Origin: a virus
Virus record (IMG/VR): IMGVR_UViG_3300030202_001889
Location: 1 to 27,107 of that record
Direction: 5' to 3' (one strand)
DNA: 27,107 nt
Shown: in pieces, positions 5,624 to 12,466 of the stretch
How the letters are laid out: the number at the start of each line of letters is the position of its first letter
Numbering within the stretch: position 1 is the first letter of the stretch
The notes under the pieces: generated by a model
What the model was told of the DNA's origin: nothing
The model's database searches: none
What the model saw: only the letters and a program-made list of their open reading frames with translations
Translations under genes and position numbers: made by a program

Positions 5624-5818
5624 ATGGCAATAGATTTCGATGCCCTCGATCTCGTTCGAGGAGAGAACAAAGCTCGTTCCTACAACAAGAGAGTAGATGA
5701 GCTACAGCAGCAGGTGACTGACCTTCAGGAGCTGGTAACTCAGATGGTAAAAGAACTTCCCGTGGAAAAGAAATGGTCGTTTGAAGAAAGATTAAAAAAA
5801 ATAAAAGAAAAGCCTTGA
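5624..5818 (+). CDS. small coiled-coil protein (64 aa)
   Basis: Not recognised. A heptad-like helix dominates (about residues 22-45, DELQQQVTDLQELVTQMVKE), followed by a charged tail (EERLKKIKEK). The start is the ATG behind AAAGGAGAAC; an earlier in-frame ATG at 5597 falls on the promoter -10 region and is rejected. It is the first gene of the island with its own promoter. Its stop codon overlaps the -35 box of the next promoter. A dimeric adaptor or regulator is plausible, nothing firmer. Confidence 0.7.
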   Translation: MAIDFDALDLVRGENKARSYNKRVDELQQQVTDLQELVTQMVKELPVEKKWSFEERLKKIKEKP

Positions 5819-5843
5819 CAGGTATCCCATCGTGTCTTATATA
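5815..5843 (+). promoter_or_regulatory. strong promoter P3 with GGTATCCCAT spacer
   Basis: A perfect TTGACA (5815-5820) and TATATA (5838-5843) are 17 bp apart; the spacer again reads GGTATCCCAT, two variable bases, TGTC. The transcript would have a leader of about 60 nt with an internal AGGAGG and a CAGTGGCC word before the 5913 gene. Confidence 0.7.
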
Positions 5844-5912
5844 TAGGACGCGGCCATGTTAGGAGGTAGGGAAACCGTAAACTTCAGTGGCCGTTAACCA
5901 AAGGAGAACTAC

Positions 5913-6074
5913 ATGAGCAAAGAAAAATCAATTCAAGAAACCGTCCCACACAAGGATGTCGAAGAGGCCAACAAACCTGAACCAGGAAAAATATATGCAC
6001 TGACTGGTGGACCAGGCACGCGCTGCATTGCAAACGGAAATACATGGAAAGAATCAGAGGTGAACGATGAGTGA
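5913..6074 (+). CDS. small conserved-looking phage protein (53 aa)
   Basis: A hydrophilic start (MSKEKSIQETVPHKDVEE) leads to a compact motif, KIYALTGGPGTRCIANG (26-42), with the Gly/Pro turn and aromatic strand of a small beta domain. From memory, short phage proteins with LTGGPGTR occur elsewhere in marine phages without a known role. It has a good ribosome site (AAAGGAGAAC) and is the first gene after P3. It overlaps the next gene by 8 nt. Confidence 0.7.
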   Translation: MSKEKSIQETVPHKDVEEANKPEPGKIYALTGGPGTRCIANGNTWKESEVNDE

Positions 6075-6429
6075 TGAACTGAAGGAATGGTTTCTAATGC
6101 CAAGCATAAAGGAATGCCTCGCAGAGTACGAAAAGCAGGACATAGGTTTAATTGCAGACATAGCTAAACACGGCTGTTCAGGAGGTGTCGCTGGTATTAT
6201 ATATTACGATGAAACAACTTCGTTTCATGAGCACCATCAGGAGGAGATCTGGCAACTAGTCCAGGACCACGCGGATGCAGCAGGACTGAAGAACGGTGAG
6301 TTTCTACAACACATATCGAAAGATCCAAGCTCGTTGAGGCATTTACTCAATGATCTCGTTTGGTGGGCGGTCGAAGTTCGGGCCCAAGAGCTGCACGAGC
6401 TGGTACCTGCAGCTGGAGCTGAAGCGTGA
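6067..6429 (+). CDS. DUF7222-like phage protein (120 aa)
   Basis: An acidic helical protein with a recognisable core: ADIAKHGCSGGVAGIIYYDETTSFHEHHQEEIWQ is the central pattern (about 30-63, quoted in part as HGCSGGVAGIIYY and FHEHHQEEIW). A C-terminal helix ends in WWAVEVRAQELHEL. I associate this H-G-C-G-G-I-Y-Y / F-H-x-x-E-E-I-W pattern with a phage family of unknown function (DUF7222, from memory, so tentative). The last 30 residues lie in CTCGTT-containing DNA. It overlaps the genes on both sides (8 nt and 4 nt), making an operon from P3. Confidence 0.7.
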   Translation: MSDELKEWFLMPSIKECLAEYEKQDIGLIADIAKHGCSGGVAGIIYYDETTSFHEHHQEEIWQLVQDHADAAGLKNGEFLQHISKDPSSLRHLLNDLVWWAVEVRAQELHELVPAAGAEA

Positions 6430-6527
6430 CCTTCGTTGTCGTTTGGCTGTGCCTTCTGTTTATGTTTCCCGGTTTCACATTAGCTGGGACTGGGATCCTG
6501 ATGCTCTCGCTCGTTGGTATACTTTGA
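6426..6527 (+). CDS. tiny membrane peptide (33 aa), GTG start
   Basis: GTG overlaps the previous stop (GTGA) and follows a GGAG sequence at a suitable distance. The product is almost wholly hydrophobic (VVVWLCLLFMFPGFTLAG, then ILMLSLVGIL), one or two membrane passes. The frame remains open and hydrophobic after the TGA, up to 6635, so this may be the first half of a longer membrane protein interrupted by one stop codon. Confidence 0.5.
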   Translation: MTFVVVWLCLLFMFPGFTLAGTGILMLSLVGIL

Positions 6528-6635
6528 TTCCCACATGTCGTCTCGTTTATAGAGCTGCACCCCCCTGCGCAGAAGCTACTGCTGAGTACAGGACTGGCGC
6601 TGGTAACTGCTGTGGTAAAGCTCGGTGTCGTTTGA
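6528..6635 (+). pseudogene. in-frame continuation of the membrane peptide past a TGA
   Basis: In the same frame as the 33-aa membrane peptide, 35 further codons follow the TGA at 6525 and end at another TGA (6633). They encode a short polar stretch (ELHPPAQ) and a second clear hydrophobic helix (KLLLSTGLALVTAVVKLGVV). There is no ATG, GTG or TTG near its beginning, so it could be made only by readthrough or in a relative with an intact codon. Point-mutation pseudogene, recoding and sequencing error are all possible. Confidence 0.4.
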
Positions 6636-6686
6636 AGTAATGGATAACATCTGTGTTGGATTACTATGGAGTTCCCCCCCTGCGCA
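6560..6686 (+). repeat. direct repeat CCCCCCTGCGCA
   Basis: Two exact copies of the 12-mer CCCCCCTGCGCA lie at 6560-6571 and 6675-6686, 115 bp apart, at the right edge of the GC-rich island. Direct repeats at an edge could be recombination footprints, but no partner copy is seen at the left edge. Confidence 0.55.
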
Positions 6687-6780
6687 CACAGATTACAAAC
6701 TAATAAGTTTGGTTTTTACTTTAGAATTATTCTAAAAGATAATTGTTGCGTTGATTGGTGGGATTTGATAAGAGAAGATT

Positions 6781-6828
6781 GTGGTTGAGATATGTACATC
6801 AGAAATTGAAGATATCGCACTCAACCAC
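6781..6828 (+). repeat. 9-bp inverted repeat upstream of the 6860 gene
   Basis: GTGGTTGAG (6781-6789) and CTCAACCAC (6820-6828) are perfect arms around a 30-nt spacer. The AAGGAG ribosome site of the next gene lies about 20 nt after the stem. A leader hairpin or an operator are both possible. Confidence 0.5.
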
Positions 6829-6859
6829 GCAAACCGTTTAACAAACAAGGAGAAAAGTT

Positions 6860-7282
6860 ATGGGACTAGATCAACACGCACACCTACGAGGTCAAAAGGT
6901 AGATTGGGACAAATACTATTCTGATGACCAAGAGGAACAATCAAAAGTTTTTGTGTGGAGAAAACACGCAAGACTACAACAGTTCATGGCGAAGAAATGG
7001 GACGAACAAAACCAACACCATGAGCATGACGGAATGTTATCACATTTAGGATTTAATTCTGACTGCGAAGCCCCTGTCTATATCACTCAAGAAGTTGCCA
7101 AAGAGTTAGCCGAACAAATACAAGAGGGTTATAAAGATTATGTAGCCGAAGACGGATTTTTCTGGGGGCAACAGTTCCAAGAGGAAAGTGTGAAAGAGTA
7201 CAAGGAACAAGATATCAAGTTCCTTAAATTTTGCGAACAAGCTATCAATGATAAAAAGGTCGTTGAATATTGGTGTAGTTGG
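6860..7282 (+). CDS. conserved phage protein of the MGLD..WRKH family (141 aa)
   Basis: Starts MGLDQHAHLRG and contains VWRKHARLQQFM (31-42), a polar loop, APVYITQEVAKELAEQI and a Gly/Phe-rich AEDGFFWGQQ segment before a charged C-terminal helix with KEQDIKFLKFCEQA. This layout is shared with small proteins of cyanophages and other marine phages, sometimes mislabelled phosphoglycerate kinase; no enzymatic activity is established. The start has a clear ribosome site (AAGGAGAAAAG). The stop TAA spans 7283-7285 and overlaps the ATG of the next gene. Confidence 0.75.
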
Positions 7283-7284
7283 TA

Positions 7285-7512
7285 ATGGCTAAAGATAAAA
7301 TTAATGAGGCGACTACTGTCGCCTCGTCTCGTTCTCGTGGTGGCAAGTTTGATAAAGATAAAACTAAACAACAGCACGGCACGGCACAGGAAGAAAAAAT
7401 AATATCAATCATAAATGATAAGGACACAAATGCTTTTGGTGATTTTGCTAAATTTTTGGAAGATCAACTTAATGAATATGTTAAAAAAGAAATTAAAAAA
7501 AAGTTAAATTAA
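7285..7512 (+). CDS. hypothetical small phage protein (75 aa)
   Basis: Not recognised. A polar, low-complexity N-terminal half (Thr, Ser, Arg, Lys, Gln) with SSRSRGGK, encoded by a CTCGTT-type repeat (7324-7338), then a helical C-terminal half (FAKFLEDQLNEYVKKEIKKK). It starts at the ATG overlapping the previous stop. The TTG two codons earlier is inside the upstream gene. The repeat suggests the CTCGTT family has spread just outside the main island. Confidence 0.65.
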   Translation: MAKDKINEATTVASSRSRGGKFDKDKTKQQHGTAQEEKIISIINDKDTNAFGDFAKFLEDQLNEYVKKEIKKKLN

Positions 7513-7515
7513 CTA

Positions 7516-7543
7516 TTGCATAAGATTTGATAAGATATATAAG
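7516..7543 (+). promoter_or_regulatory. promoter upstream of the 7588 gene
   Basis: TTGCAT (7516-7521) and TATAAG (7538-7543) are 16 bp apart, using the same two boxes as promoter P1 but without TATCCCAT. It falls in the only real gap between neighbouring genes here and precedes the ribosome site AAAGAGGT. Confidence 0.5.
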
Positions 7544-7587
7544 AATAGGGTATTTATAAAAATACATAACTTAACAAAGAGGTAAAA

Positions 7588-7911
7588 ATGCAAACAGTAA
7601 AAAAGCTAAAGCAAGACGAAAAAAAAGTAGTTCTTGCATATGCAACATTAAAGCTGAAAGCAAATAGACTTAACAAAGAGTTAGATAGTATGAAAGAACA
7701 CATTGTTAATCTATTTGAGAGAACAAACCAAAATCTAGTTATTGTTCAAGACGAGCATGGAAATAGTTTTGGTCTTCAAAAGATTAACCGAGTTAGAAAA
7801 TCTTTTGACAAAGATAAATTTAAATTAGCACATTTAGATTTATGGAATGCACACCAAAAGCAAATTGAGTATTGTGAGTATAAAGCTATTGGCGAGGTAT
7901 CAAATGCCTAA
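7588..7911 (+). CDS. hypothetical helical phage protein (107 aa)
   Basis: Not recognised by name. The first 55 residues are a charged coiled-coil-like helix (ATLKLKANRLNKELDSMKEH), followed by a small strand section (NLVIVQDEHGNSFGLQKI) and a basic region. The helix-strand-helix plan resembles small phage proteins near replication or recombination modules, but that is a loose impression. Start at ATG behind AAAGAGGTAAA. Its stop overlaps the next gene by 8 nt. Confidence 0.7.
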   Translation: MQTVKKLKQDEKKVVLAYATLKLKANRLNKELDSMKEHIVNLFERTNQNLVIVQDEHGNSFGLQKINRVRKSFDKDKFKLAHLDLWNAHQKQIEYCEYKAIGEVSNA

Positions 7912-8164
7912 TAATGATTTGATTAACATAGCTAATGTATTGAGTGAGAAATTAAACTCTAATGCACCTACTTCACTTGCTGACATGGTGGTGGACAATG
8001 GACAAAAAAAGCAACTCAACTATGAAATCATGTTCCAACTATTAATGGGCGAGTGTGAAAAGCACATACTCGAGAATGTTGGCAACCCTGTTGTAGATGA
8101 GTTCAAAGACAATGTACTTAAAAAGTTTAGTACACTTGTTCAAGCAATACATAATAACGAATAA
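7904..8164 (+). CDS. hypothetical phage protein (86 aa)
   Basis: Not recognised. A soluble acidic helical protein (LINIANVLSEKLNSNAP, MFQLLMGECEKHILENVG). I start it at ATG 7904, which follows GAGGT and gives an 8-nt coupling overlap; longer in-frame versions only read the upstream gene in another frame. It is the last gene before the inverted repeat at 8175, ahead of the large terminase. Confidence 0.65.
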   Translation: MPNNDLINIANVLSEKLNSNAPTSLADMVVDNGQKKQLNYEIMFQLLMGECEKHILENVGNPVVDEFKDNVLKKFSTLVQAIHNNE

Positions 8165-8174
8165 CTAACCCATA

Positions 8175-8204
8175 ACCAATGGCGTCTTAACTGACGCCAT
8201 TGGT
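8175..8204 (+). terminator. 12-bp perfect inverted repeat, possible terminator
   Basis: ACCAATGGCGTC (8175-8186) and GACGCCATTGGT (8193-8204) are perfect arms around a 6-nt loop, 11 bp after a stop codon and 150 bp before the large terminase start. It is very stable, but only isolated T residues follow. It may terminate weakly in both directions, protect mRNA ends, or be a protein-binding site. Confidence 0.5.
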
Positions 8205-8356
8205 GTATCTATCGCACACCTATAGCAAGGCTCATAATCAATCTCAAAATCGTTTTTAATTTTTACGCCATCAGGGTTCGCGTTGCTGTGCTGGGTTTTT
8301 TGAGGCGAAAGGGTTTACAAAGTAGGATATACAAATATACTAGGGTCCCAAACGAG

Positions 8357-9835
8357 ATGAAAATAGAAAACCTTACTGAAGACGAATTAAAAGACATTAT
8401 TCTGAAAAAGCAGTTGGAGTGGATCAAGTTATGCCAGGATAATTTTTTAATTTTTGCAGAGTCTGTCTGGCAAGATTTTATATATCGTAAAACAAAGGAC
8501 CCAAAGAACTATGGGCACCATCAAATTATTGCTGAAGCGTTTCAAGATATTGCAGATGGAGACGCAAAGAGGCTCGTGATCAATATGCCTCCACGTCATA
8601 CTAAATCTGAATTTGCATCATATTTATTCCCCGCTTGGTATATTGGAAAGTATCCAAAGAAAAAAATTATGCAGGTATCCCACAACGCTGAACTTGCTTC
8701 AAGGTTCGGTAGCAAAGTTAGAAATTTAATGAACACCAAGGAGTATAAAGAAATATTTGGAAATGTTACATTGAGAGAAGACAGTAAAGCAAAAGGCAGG
8801 TGGGAAACCAATCATGGTGGTGAATACTTTGCAGCGGGTGTTGGCGGATCTATCACAGGTCGAGGGGCCGATTTGCTTATTATTGATGATCCACATACGG
8901 AACAAGATTCCTTGTCGGATACAGCTATGGAACGTGCTTACGAATGGTACAGTTCAGGACCCAGACAGCGTTTACAACCCGGTGGCCGTATTCTTGTAGT
9001 CATGACTCGTTGGGCTACTGACGATCTTACAGGAAGGTTGGTAAAAGCACAGAGTGGTACTAAAGCGGATCAATGGAAAGTAATTTCATTTCCTGCAATC
9101 ATGCCTAACGATAAACCTGTATGGCCTGAGTATTGGAGTAAAGAAGATTTAGATTCTGTGAAAGCCTCAATCTCTACAAAAAACTGGAACGCACAATACA
9201 TGCAGGACCCAACCTCAGAAGAGGGTGCAATTATAAAAAGGGAATGGTGGCAAGATTATAATAAGGAGCAACTTCCAAGACTGCTCCATGTGATACAATC
9301 ATATGATACTGCATTTTCTAAAAAAGAAACTGCCGACTATTCTGCTATTACTACTTGGGGTGTCTTTGAACCTGTAGAAGGTTATGAGAAAGCAATTATA
9401 TTATTAGATGCTATGAAGGGTAGGTATGATTTTCCAGATTTAAAAAATGTTGCACTAGAGCAGTATCATTACTGGGAACCAGAAACTGTAATCATTGAAG
9501 CTAAAGCTTCAGGACAACCACTTATTCATGAACTTAGACGTGCAGGAATCCCTGTAATTGATTATGTTCCAGCTAGAGGACGAGACAAGCATACTAGAAT
9601 AAACAGTTGTGCTCCTGTATTTGAGTCTGGTATGGTGTGGGCACCTTTGGACGAACACTGGGCACAGGAGGTTATTGAGGAATGTGCAGCGTTTCCTAAT
9701 GGTCAGTATGATGACTATGTTGATTCTATGACCCAAGCTGTGTTAAGATATCGACAAGGTGGATTTGTTTCAACATATTCTGATGATTGGGATGATGAGC
9801 CAATGAAATTAGAAAAAGAGTATAAATATTATTAG
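8357..9835 (+). CDS. terL: terminase large subunit (492 aa)
   Basis: The ATPase-nuclease motor that cuts concatemeric DNA and pumps it through the portal. Residue numbers are from the ATG at 8357. The atypical Walker A box MPPRHTKSE is at 77-85, Walker B LLIIDDPH at 173-180, and a coupling motif VVMTRWATDD at 214-223. The C-terminal RNase H-like nuclease has Asp317 (SYDTAFS), Glu381 (VIIEAKASG) and the DDYVDS acidic group at 452-457. The frame is open to a GTG at 8288, adding 23 residues, but those look unlike coding sequence and the ATG is preferred. It lies 3.9 kb from the small subunit gene. The upstream hairpin may separate transcription units. Confidence 0.95.
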   Translation: MKIENLTEDELKDIILKKQLEWIKLCQDNFLIFAESVWQDFIYRKTKDPKNYGHHQIIAEAFQDIADGDAKRLVINMPPRHTKSEFASYLFPAWYIGKYPKKKIMQVSHNAELASRFGSKVRNLMNTKEYKEIFGNVTLREDSKAKGRWETNHGGEYFAAGVGGSITGRGADLLIIDDPHTEQDSLSDTAMERAYEWYSSGPRQRLQPGGRILVVMTRWATDDLTGRLVKAQSGTKADQWKVISFPAIMPNDKPVWPEYWSKEDLDSVKASISTKNWNAQYMQDPTSEEGAIIKREWWQDYNKEQLPRLLHVIQSYDTAFSKKETADYSAITTWGVFEPVEGYEKAIILLDAMKGRYDFPDLKNVALEQYHYWEPETVIIEAKASGQPLIHELRRAGIPVIDYVPARGRDKHTRINSCAPVFESGMVWAPLDEHWAQEVIEECAAFPNGQYDDYVDSMTQAVLRYRQGGFVSTYSDDWDDEPMKLEKEYKYY

Positions 9836-9843
9836 GAGTTAAC

Positions 9844-10545
9844 ATGACTATAAAAGCTGGAAGCATGTATGATAAAAAAATAAAAAAACAAAGAGAGATG
9901 AGGAAAAAAAATATGCTTACCGGTGGCCAAGCAAAAATTGCAGCCAAAGCTCCACCACCAAATGTTATTGATGAAAAAGATTTCGCTGTTCTAAGAGCAG
10001 AAAAGAAAAAAGTAAAACCAGTCAAAGCAAATCTTGGTTTAATGTTTATGAAAAAAGCAAAAGACAAAGGTGCTAAAGGTTTAGAATTTTTATCCCCACT
10101 TGCAATGCTTAAAAGAGTTTCTGGTAGAAAAATGGGTGGTGTAGCAAAATACAAAAGAGGAAGTGGTCTAGATCTTCCTGTAATTAGTTCAGTCAAACCT
10201 GGATCAAAAATTGGTAAGGGTAAAAAAACTACACTTGAACAAGTTAGAAAAGAAAAAGGTTTTAAACCTGGAGAAACTCCATCTCAGTTTAACAAAAGAA
10301 AAATGGCTTTAGAAGCAGGTAAGAAAGCATTAAGAGCATCTACTGTTGGTAAAATAGCTTTAGGTGTTGGTACTTTAGGAGTAGCTGCACAACAATACTT
10401 AAAATCTAAAATGAAAAAGAAAGACGAGCCTAAGAAAAAAATGGGTGGTGGCATGATGCAAAAGCCTATGGGTTATAAATCAGGCACCATGATCAAAGCA
10501 AGAGGTTGCAAACTAGGTAGAACGAAACCTACTAAAATTACATAG
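9844..10545 (+). CDS. basic Gly/Lys-rich phage protein (233 aa)
   Basis: Strongly basic, low-complexity protein with a Lys-rich N-terminus, a GGVAKYKRG motif (about 98-106), an Ala/Gly-rich helical segment (VGKIALGVGTLGVAAQQYL) and a distinctive end, MQKPMGYKSGTMIKARG then GRTKPTKIT. From memory, the C-terminal GYKSGT..KARGCKLGR..PTKI pattern is widespread in marine phages between terminase and portal. No activity is known; a virion or DNA-contacting role is inferred from position and charge. A GGVA-x-x-KRG motif recurs in the 22228 gene. Start follows AGGAGTTAAC. Confidence 0.8.
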   Translation: MTIKAGSMYDKKIKKQREMRKKNMLTGGQAKIAAKAPPPNVIDEKDFAVLRAEKKKVKPVKANLGLMFMKKAKDKGAKGLEFLSPLAMLKRVSGRKMGGVAKYKRGSGLDLPVISSVKPGSKIGKGKKTTLEQVRKEKGFKPGETPSQFNKRKMALEAGKKALRASTVGKIALGVGTLGVAAQQYLKSKMKKKDEPKKKMGGGMMQKPMGYKSGTMIKARGCKLGRTKPTKIT

Positions 10546-10553
10546 GAGGGACA

Positions 10554-12464
10554 ATGTCCCTGAAGGCAATACTTAGAGCGGGGAAGGAATTACTCAAGGC
10601 TAAGAAGCCTTCAGCAACACCGGCCACCGGACAACAACAAAGACAAATAACTTACGAACCTAAGCCTTCACAATCACAGGCTAAAGAATTAGTTACACAA
10701 GAATTAAAAAACCCACCTGTTGTTCTTAAAAAAACAAAACCCCTACAGATGGGTGATGACATGGCACCTGCTTTTGGTTCATCAACATATGACTGGGCTA
10801 TGAGAATGGGTAGATCAAAGTACACTGCAGATGAGTGGCTAGATCATTTAACATCAACTAGAAAAGTAAACTTTAAAATTTTTGGTAAGCCTGCACAGAA
10901 AACTGTCCGTGAACAAAAAAGATTTAAATACGATTCAGGCCCCTTTGCCGGTAAAGAGGTTAGTGTATCCAAAGAAGAATTATTTGATTCCAATTTAGCA
11001 GTATTCAATGAAGCAGGAGACCTAACAGGTGGCCTGTTATATGCAGCAAAAAAATTTGGTTTGAAGTTAGATGCTAATGAAATTGGAGCAATGTTAAAAT
11101 TAAATCCTATTAATAGATTAAAACCAATAGAACTTGGTGTTAACAAAGGTGCACAAGAAGCATTTGATGTAGCAGCAAAGAATGCAAGAAATACGGTAAG
11201 GGATTTACAAGTTAAATACAAAGACAACGATACCATAAAATATGAATTAGATAATTTACAATATTATTTAAAAGCTGATGAAGGTGTTCCAAGTAGATCA
11301 GCACTAAGAGATTTGAATGATACATTAAAAAATCTAACAAACTCTGGATTAGTATCTGTAGATGAAAAAAAAGCATTAAACAAAGTCATCGGTGAAATAA
11401 ATAATAAAGTTGGACCAATGCAGGCTACCAAAACTAGATACGGAAATGAAACTAATTACACACTACAAGGTGGTAAAGATTACAGAGAAACTATATTTAC
11501 TTTACCAGAAGATATTCCAACTAATGCATCGCTTCGAAATAAAGGTGGACACTTTGGTGATGAGATTGGTGATACAAATAATATTTATCATATCAGATAC
11601 GATACAAGGTTCACACCTGATGGTAAAAAAGTATTTATGATTAATGAAATACAATCTGATGTAAACCAGAGTATTGCAAAAAGTATGACTAAAGCCCAAC
11701 AACTAGCAGGCGAGAAAAGATTGAATCCTTTTAATGCTGATTTAGAATTAAATTTACTTGTCAGCCAACGTGGTAAGATGCTTAAAGATATGGATGATGC
11801 ACTTGTTAACAACGAGTTTGGTAGAGTGAATGCAATCGGTGCATCAATGAAAGATATAAATACAAAATTAAGAAGATTAACTACTAGACGAAATACTTAC
11901 AGTGATGATAAAAAAGATTACTTTCCAATGGTCGAATCAGATTCATATGGAGATCATGCAATTAAATATTTGATGCAGAAAGCAGCACGTGAGAATGTTG
12001 ATTACGTAGCCGTTGCCCCGTTTGACAAAGTAAGTTTCAGACAAGGTTACAAAGCGGGTAACGAAAGATTTTACGGTTATGCTAATGGTAAAGGTATTGG
12101 TAAAAAGGGTAAAGCGGTAATTCCAGATGTAATGTCTAAGAATGCAAGGTTCTATGGATCAAAAGCAGGGCCTACAAAAATATCTTTATCAGATCCAACA
12201 AAACCATATAAGTCTGTAAGTAGCGATACTTTTAAATATCCAAAAGATCATCCATTAAAAGGAAAAGAAATCAAAAGCACATACCACAGTAGTTCTGGTA
12301 TGAATCCTGAAAAGGGAACTAAGAATATTCCAGAAGGAGATCCACGCTTGTATTTTGATGCATATGCTATTAAAGTGGTTCCACTAATGAGAAATACACA
12401 AAAAACTTACAAGTCTAAAGGTGGACTTGTAGTGGATATGTTTAAACCAATAAGGTACAATTAA
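10554..12464 (+). CDS. large probable virion-associated protein with EIQSD motif (636 aa)
   Basis: The central region carries a pattern I know from very large phage virion or polyvalent proteins: a YRETIFTLPEDIP strand, a GGHFGDEIG turn, then HIRYDTRF and GKKVFMINEIQSDVNQS at about 345-372. Later come FPMVESDSYGDHAIKYLMQKAA and VAPFDKVSFRQGY. In other phages the equivalent EIQSDWHQ-type domain is found in injected or internal virion proteins, but its activity is not established. The N-terminal 330 residues look helical and contain no domain I recognise. It sits directly before the portal gene (2-bp gap). Length, position and motif suggest a head-internal or ejected protein. Start follows AGGAGGGAC. 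Confidence 0.7.
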   Translation: MSLKAILRAGKELLKAKKPSATPATGQQQRQITYEPKPSQSQAKELVTQELKNPPVVLKKTKPLQMGDDMAPAFGSSTYDWAMRMGRSKYTADEWLDHLTSTRKVNFKIFGKPAQKTVREQKRFKYDSGPFAGKEVSVSKEELFDSNLAVFNEAGDLTGGLLYAAKKFGLKLDANEIGAMLKLNPINRLKPIELGVNKGAQEAFDVAAKNARNTVRDLQVKYKDNDTIKYELDNLQYYLKADEGVPSRSALRDLNDTLKNLTNSGLVSVDEKKALNKVIGEINNKVGPMQATKTRYGNETNYTLQGGKDYRETIFTLPEDIPTNASLRNKGGHFGDEIGDTNNIYHIRYDTRFTPDGKKVFMINEIQSDVNQSIAKSMTKAQQLAGEKRLNPFNADLELNLLVSQRGKMLKDMDDALVNNEFGRVNAIGASMKDINTKLRRLTTRRNTYSDDKKDYFPMVESDSYGDHAIKYLMQKAARENVDYVAVAPFDKVSFRQGYKAGNERFYGYANGKGIGKKGKAVIPDVMSKNARFYGSKAGPTKISLSDPTKPYKSVSSDTFKYPKDHPLKGKEIKSTYHSSSGMNPEKGTKNIPEGDPRLYFDAYAIKVVPLMRNTQKTYKSKGGLVVDMFKPIRYN

Positions 12465-12466
12465 TC

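Larger units (their letters stand above)
5140..6690. other. GC-rich, repeat-laden accessory island
   Basis: Composition changes sharply. By direct count 5221-5280 is 65% GC and 5401-5460 is 60%, against 27% in a typical structural stretch (25561-25620). The island holds 18 CTCGTT hexamers, inverted repeats, two related promoters, and small genes with independent ribosome sites. It starts inside the 3' end of the nuclease gene and ends before 6700. Independent promoters plus foreign composition are what one expects of a phage moron cassette. The source cannot be named. Confidence 0.65.
6530..6859. other. 330-bp gene-poor stretch
   Basis: Apart from the interrupted membrane frame it holds the direct repeat CCCCCCTGCGCA, a 31-codon ATG frame (6640-6735, no ribosome site, doubtful) and a 9-bp inverted repeat just before the next gene. 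Around 6750-6775 GTTGCG and GATAAG resemble a weak promoter. GC falls back to the phage norm after about 6690. Confidence 0.45.

Noticed and set aside
5512-5700. GTG frame over promoter P2
   Set aside because: It crosses the promoter and the well-supported 5624 gene in another frame.
5854-5895. Possible 13-codon leader peptide after promoter P3
   Set aside because: No ribosome site or attenuator-like codon run; a chance ATG is as likely.
6350-6640. 96-codon plus-strand frame rich in Cys and Arg
   Set aside because: It overlaps the better supported 6067 gene and the membrane peptide frame and has no ribosome site.
6640-6735. 31-codon ATG frame after the membrane peptide region
   Set aside because: No ribosome site and no recognisable pattern; kept only as a note in the gap description.
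6781-6924. GTG frame beginning in the inverted repeat and running into the 6860 gene
   Set aside because: No ribosome site, and more than half of it overlaps a clearly better gene.
9726-10196. 156-codon minus-strand frame opposite the terminase end and the 9844 gene
   Set aside because: It is the antisense reading of Lys-rich coding DNA (Phe/Leu-rich) with no start signal.
10844-11236. 130-codon minus-strand frame inside the 636-aa gene
   Set aside because: Shadow of a long, well-supported plus-strand gene.
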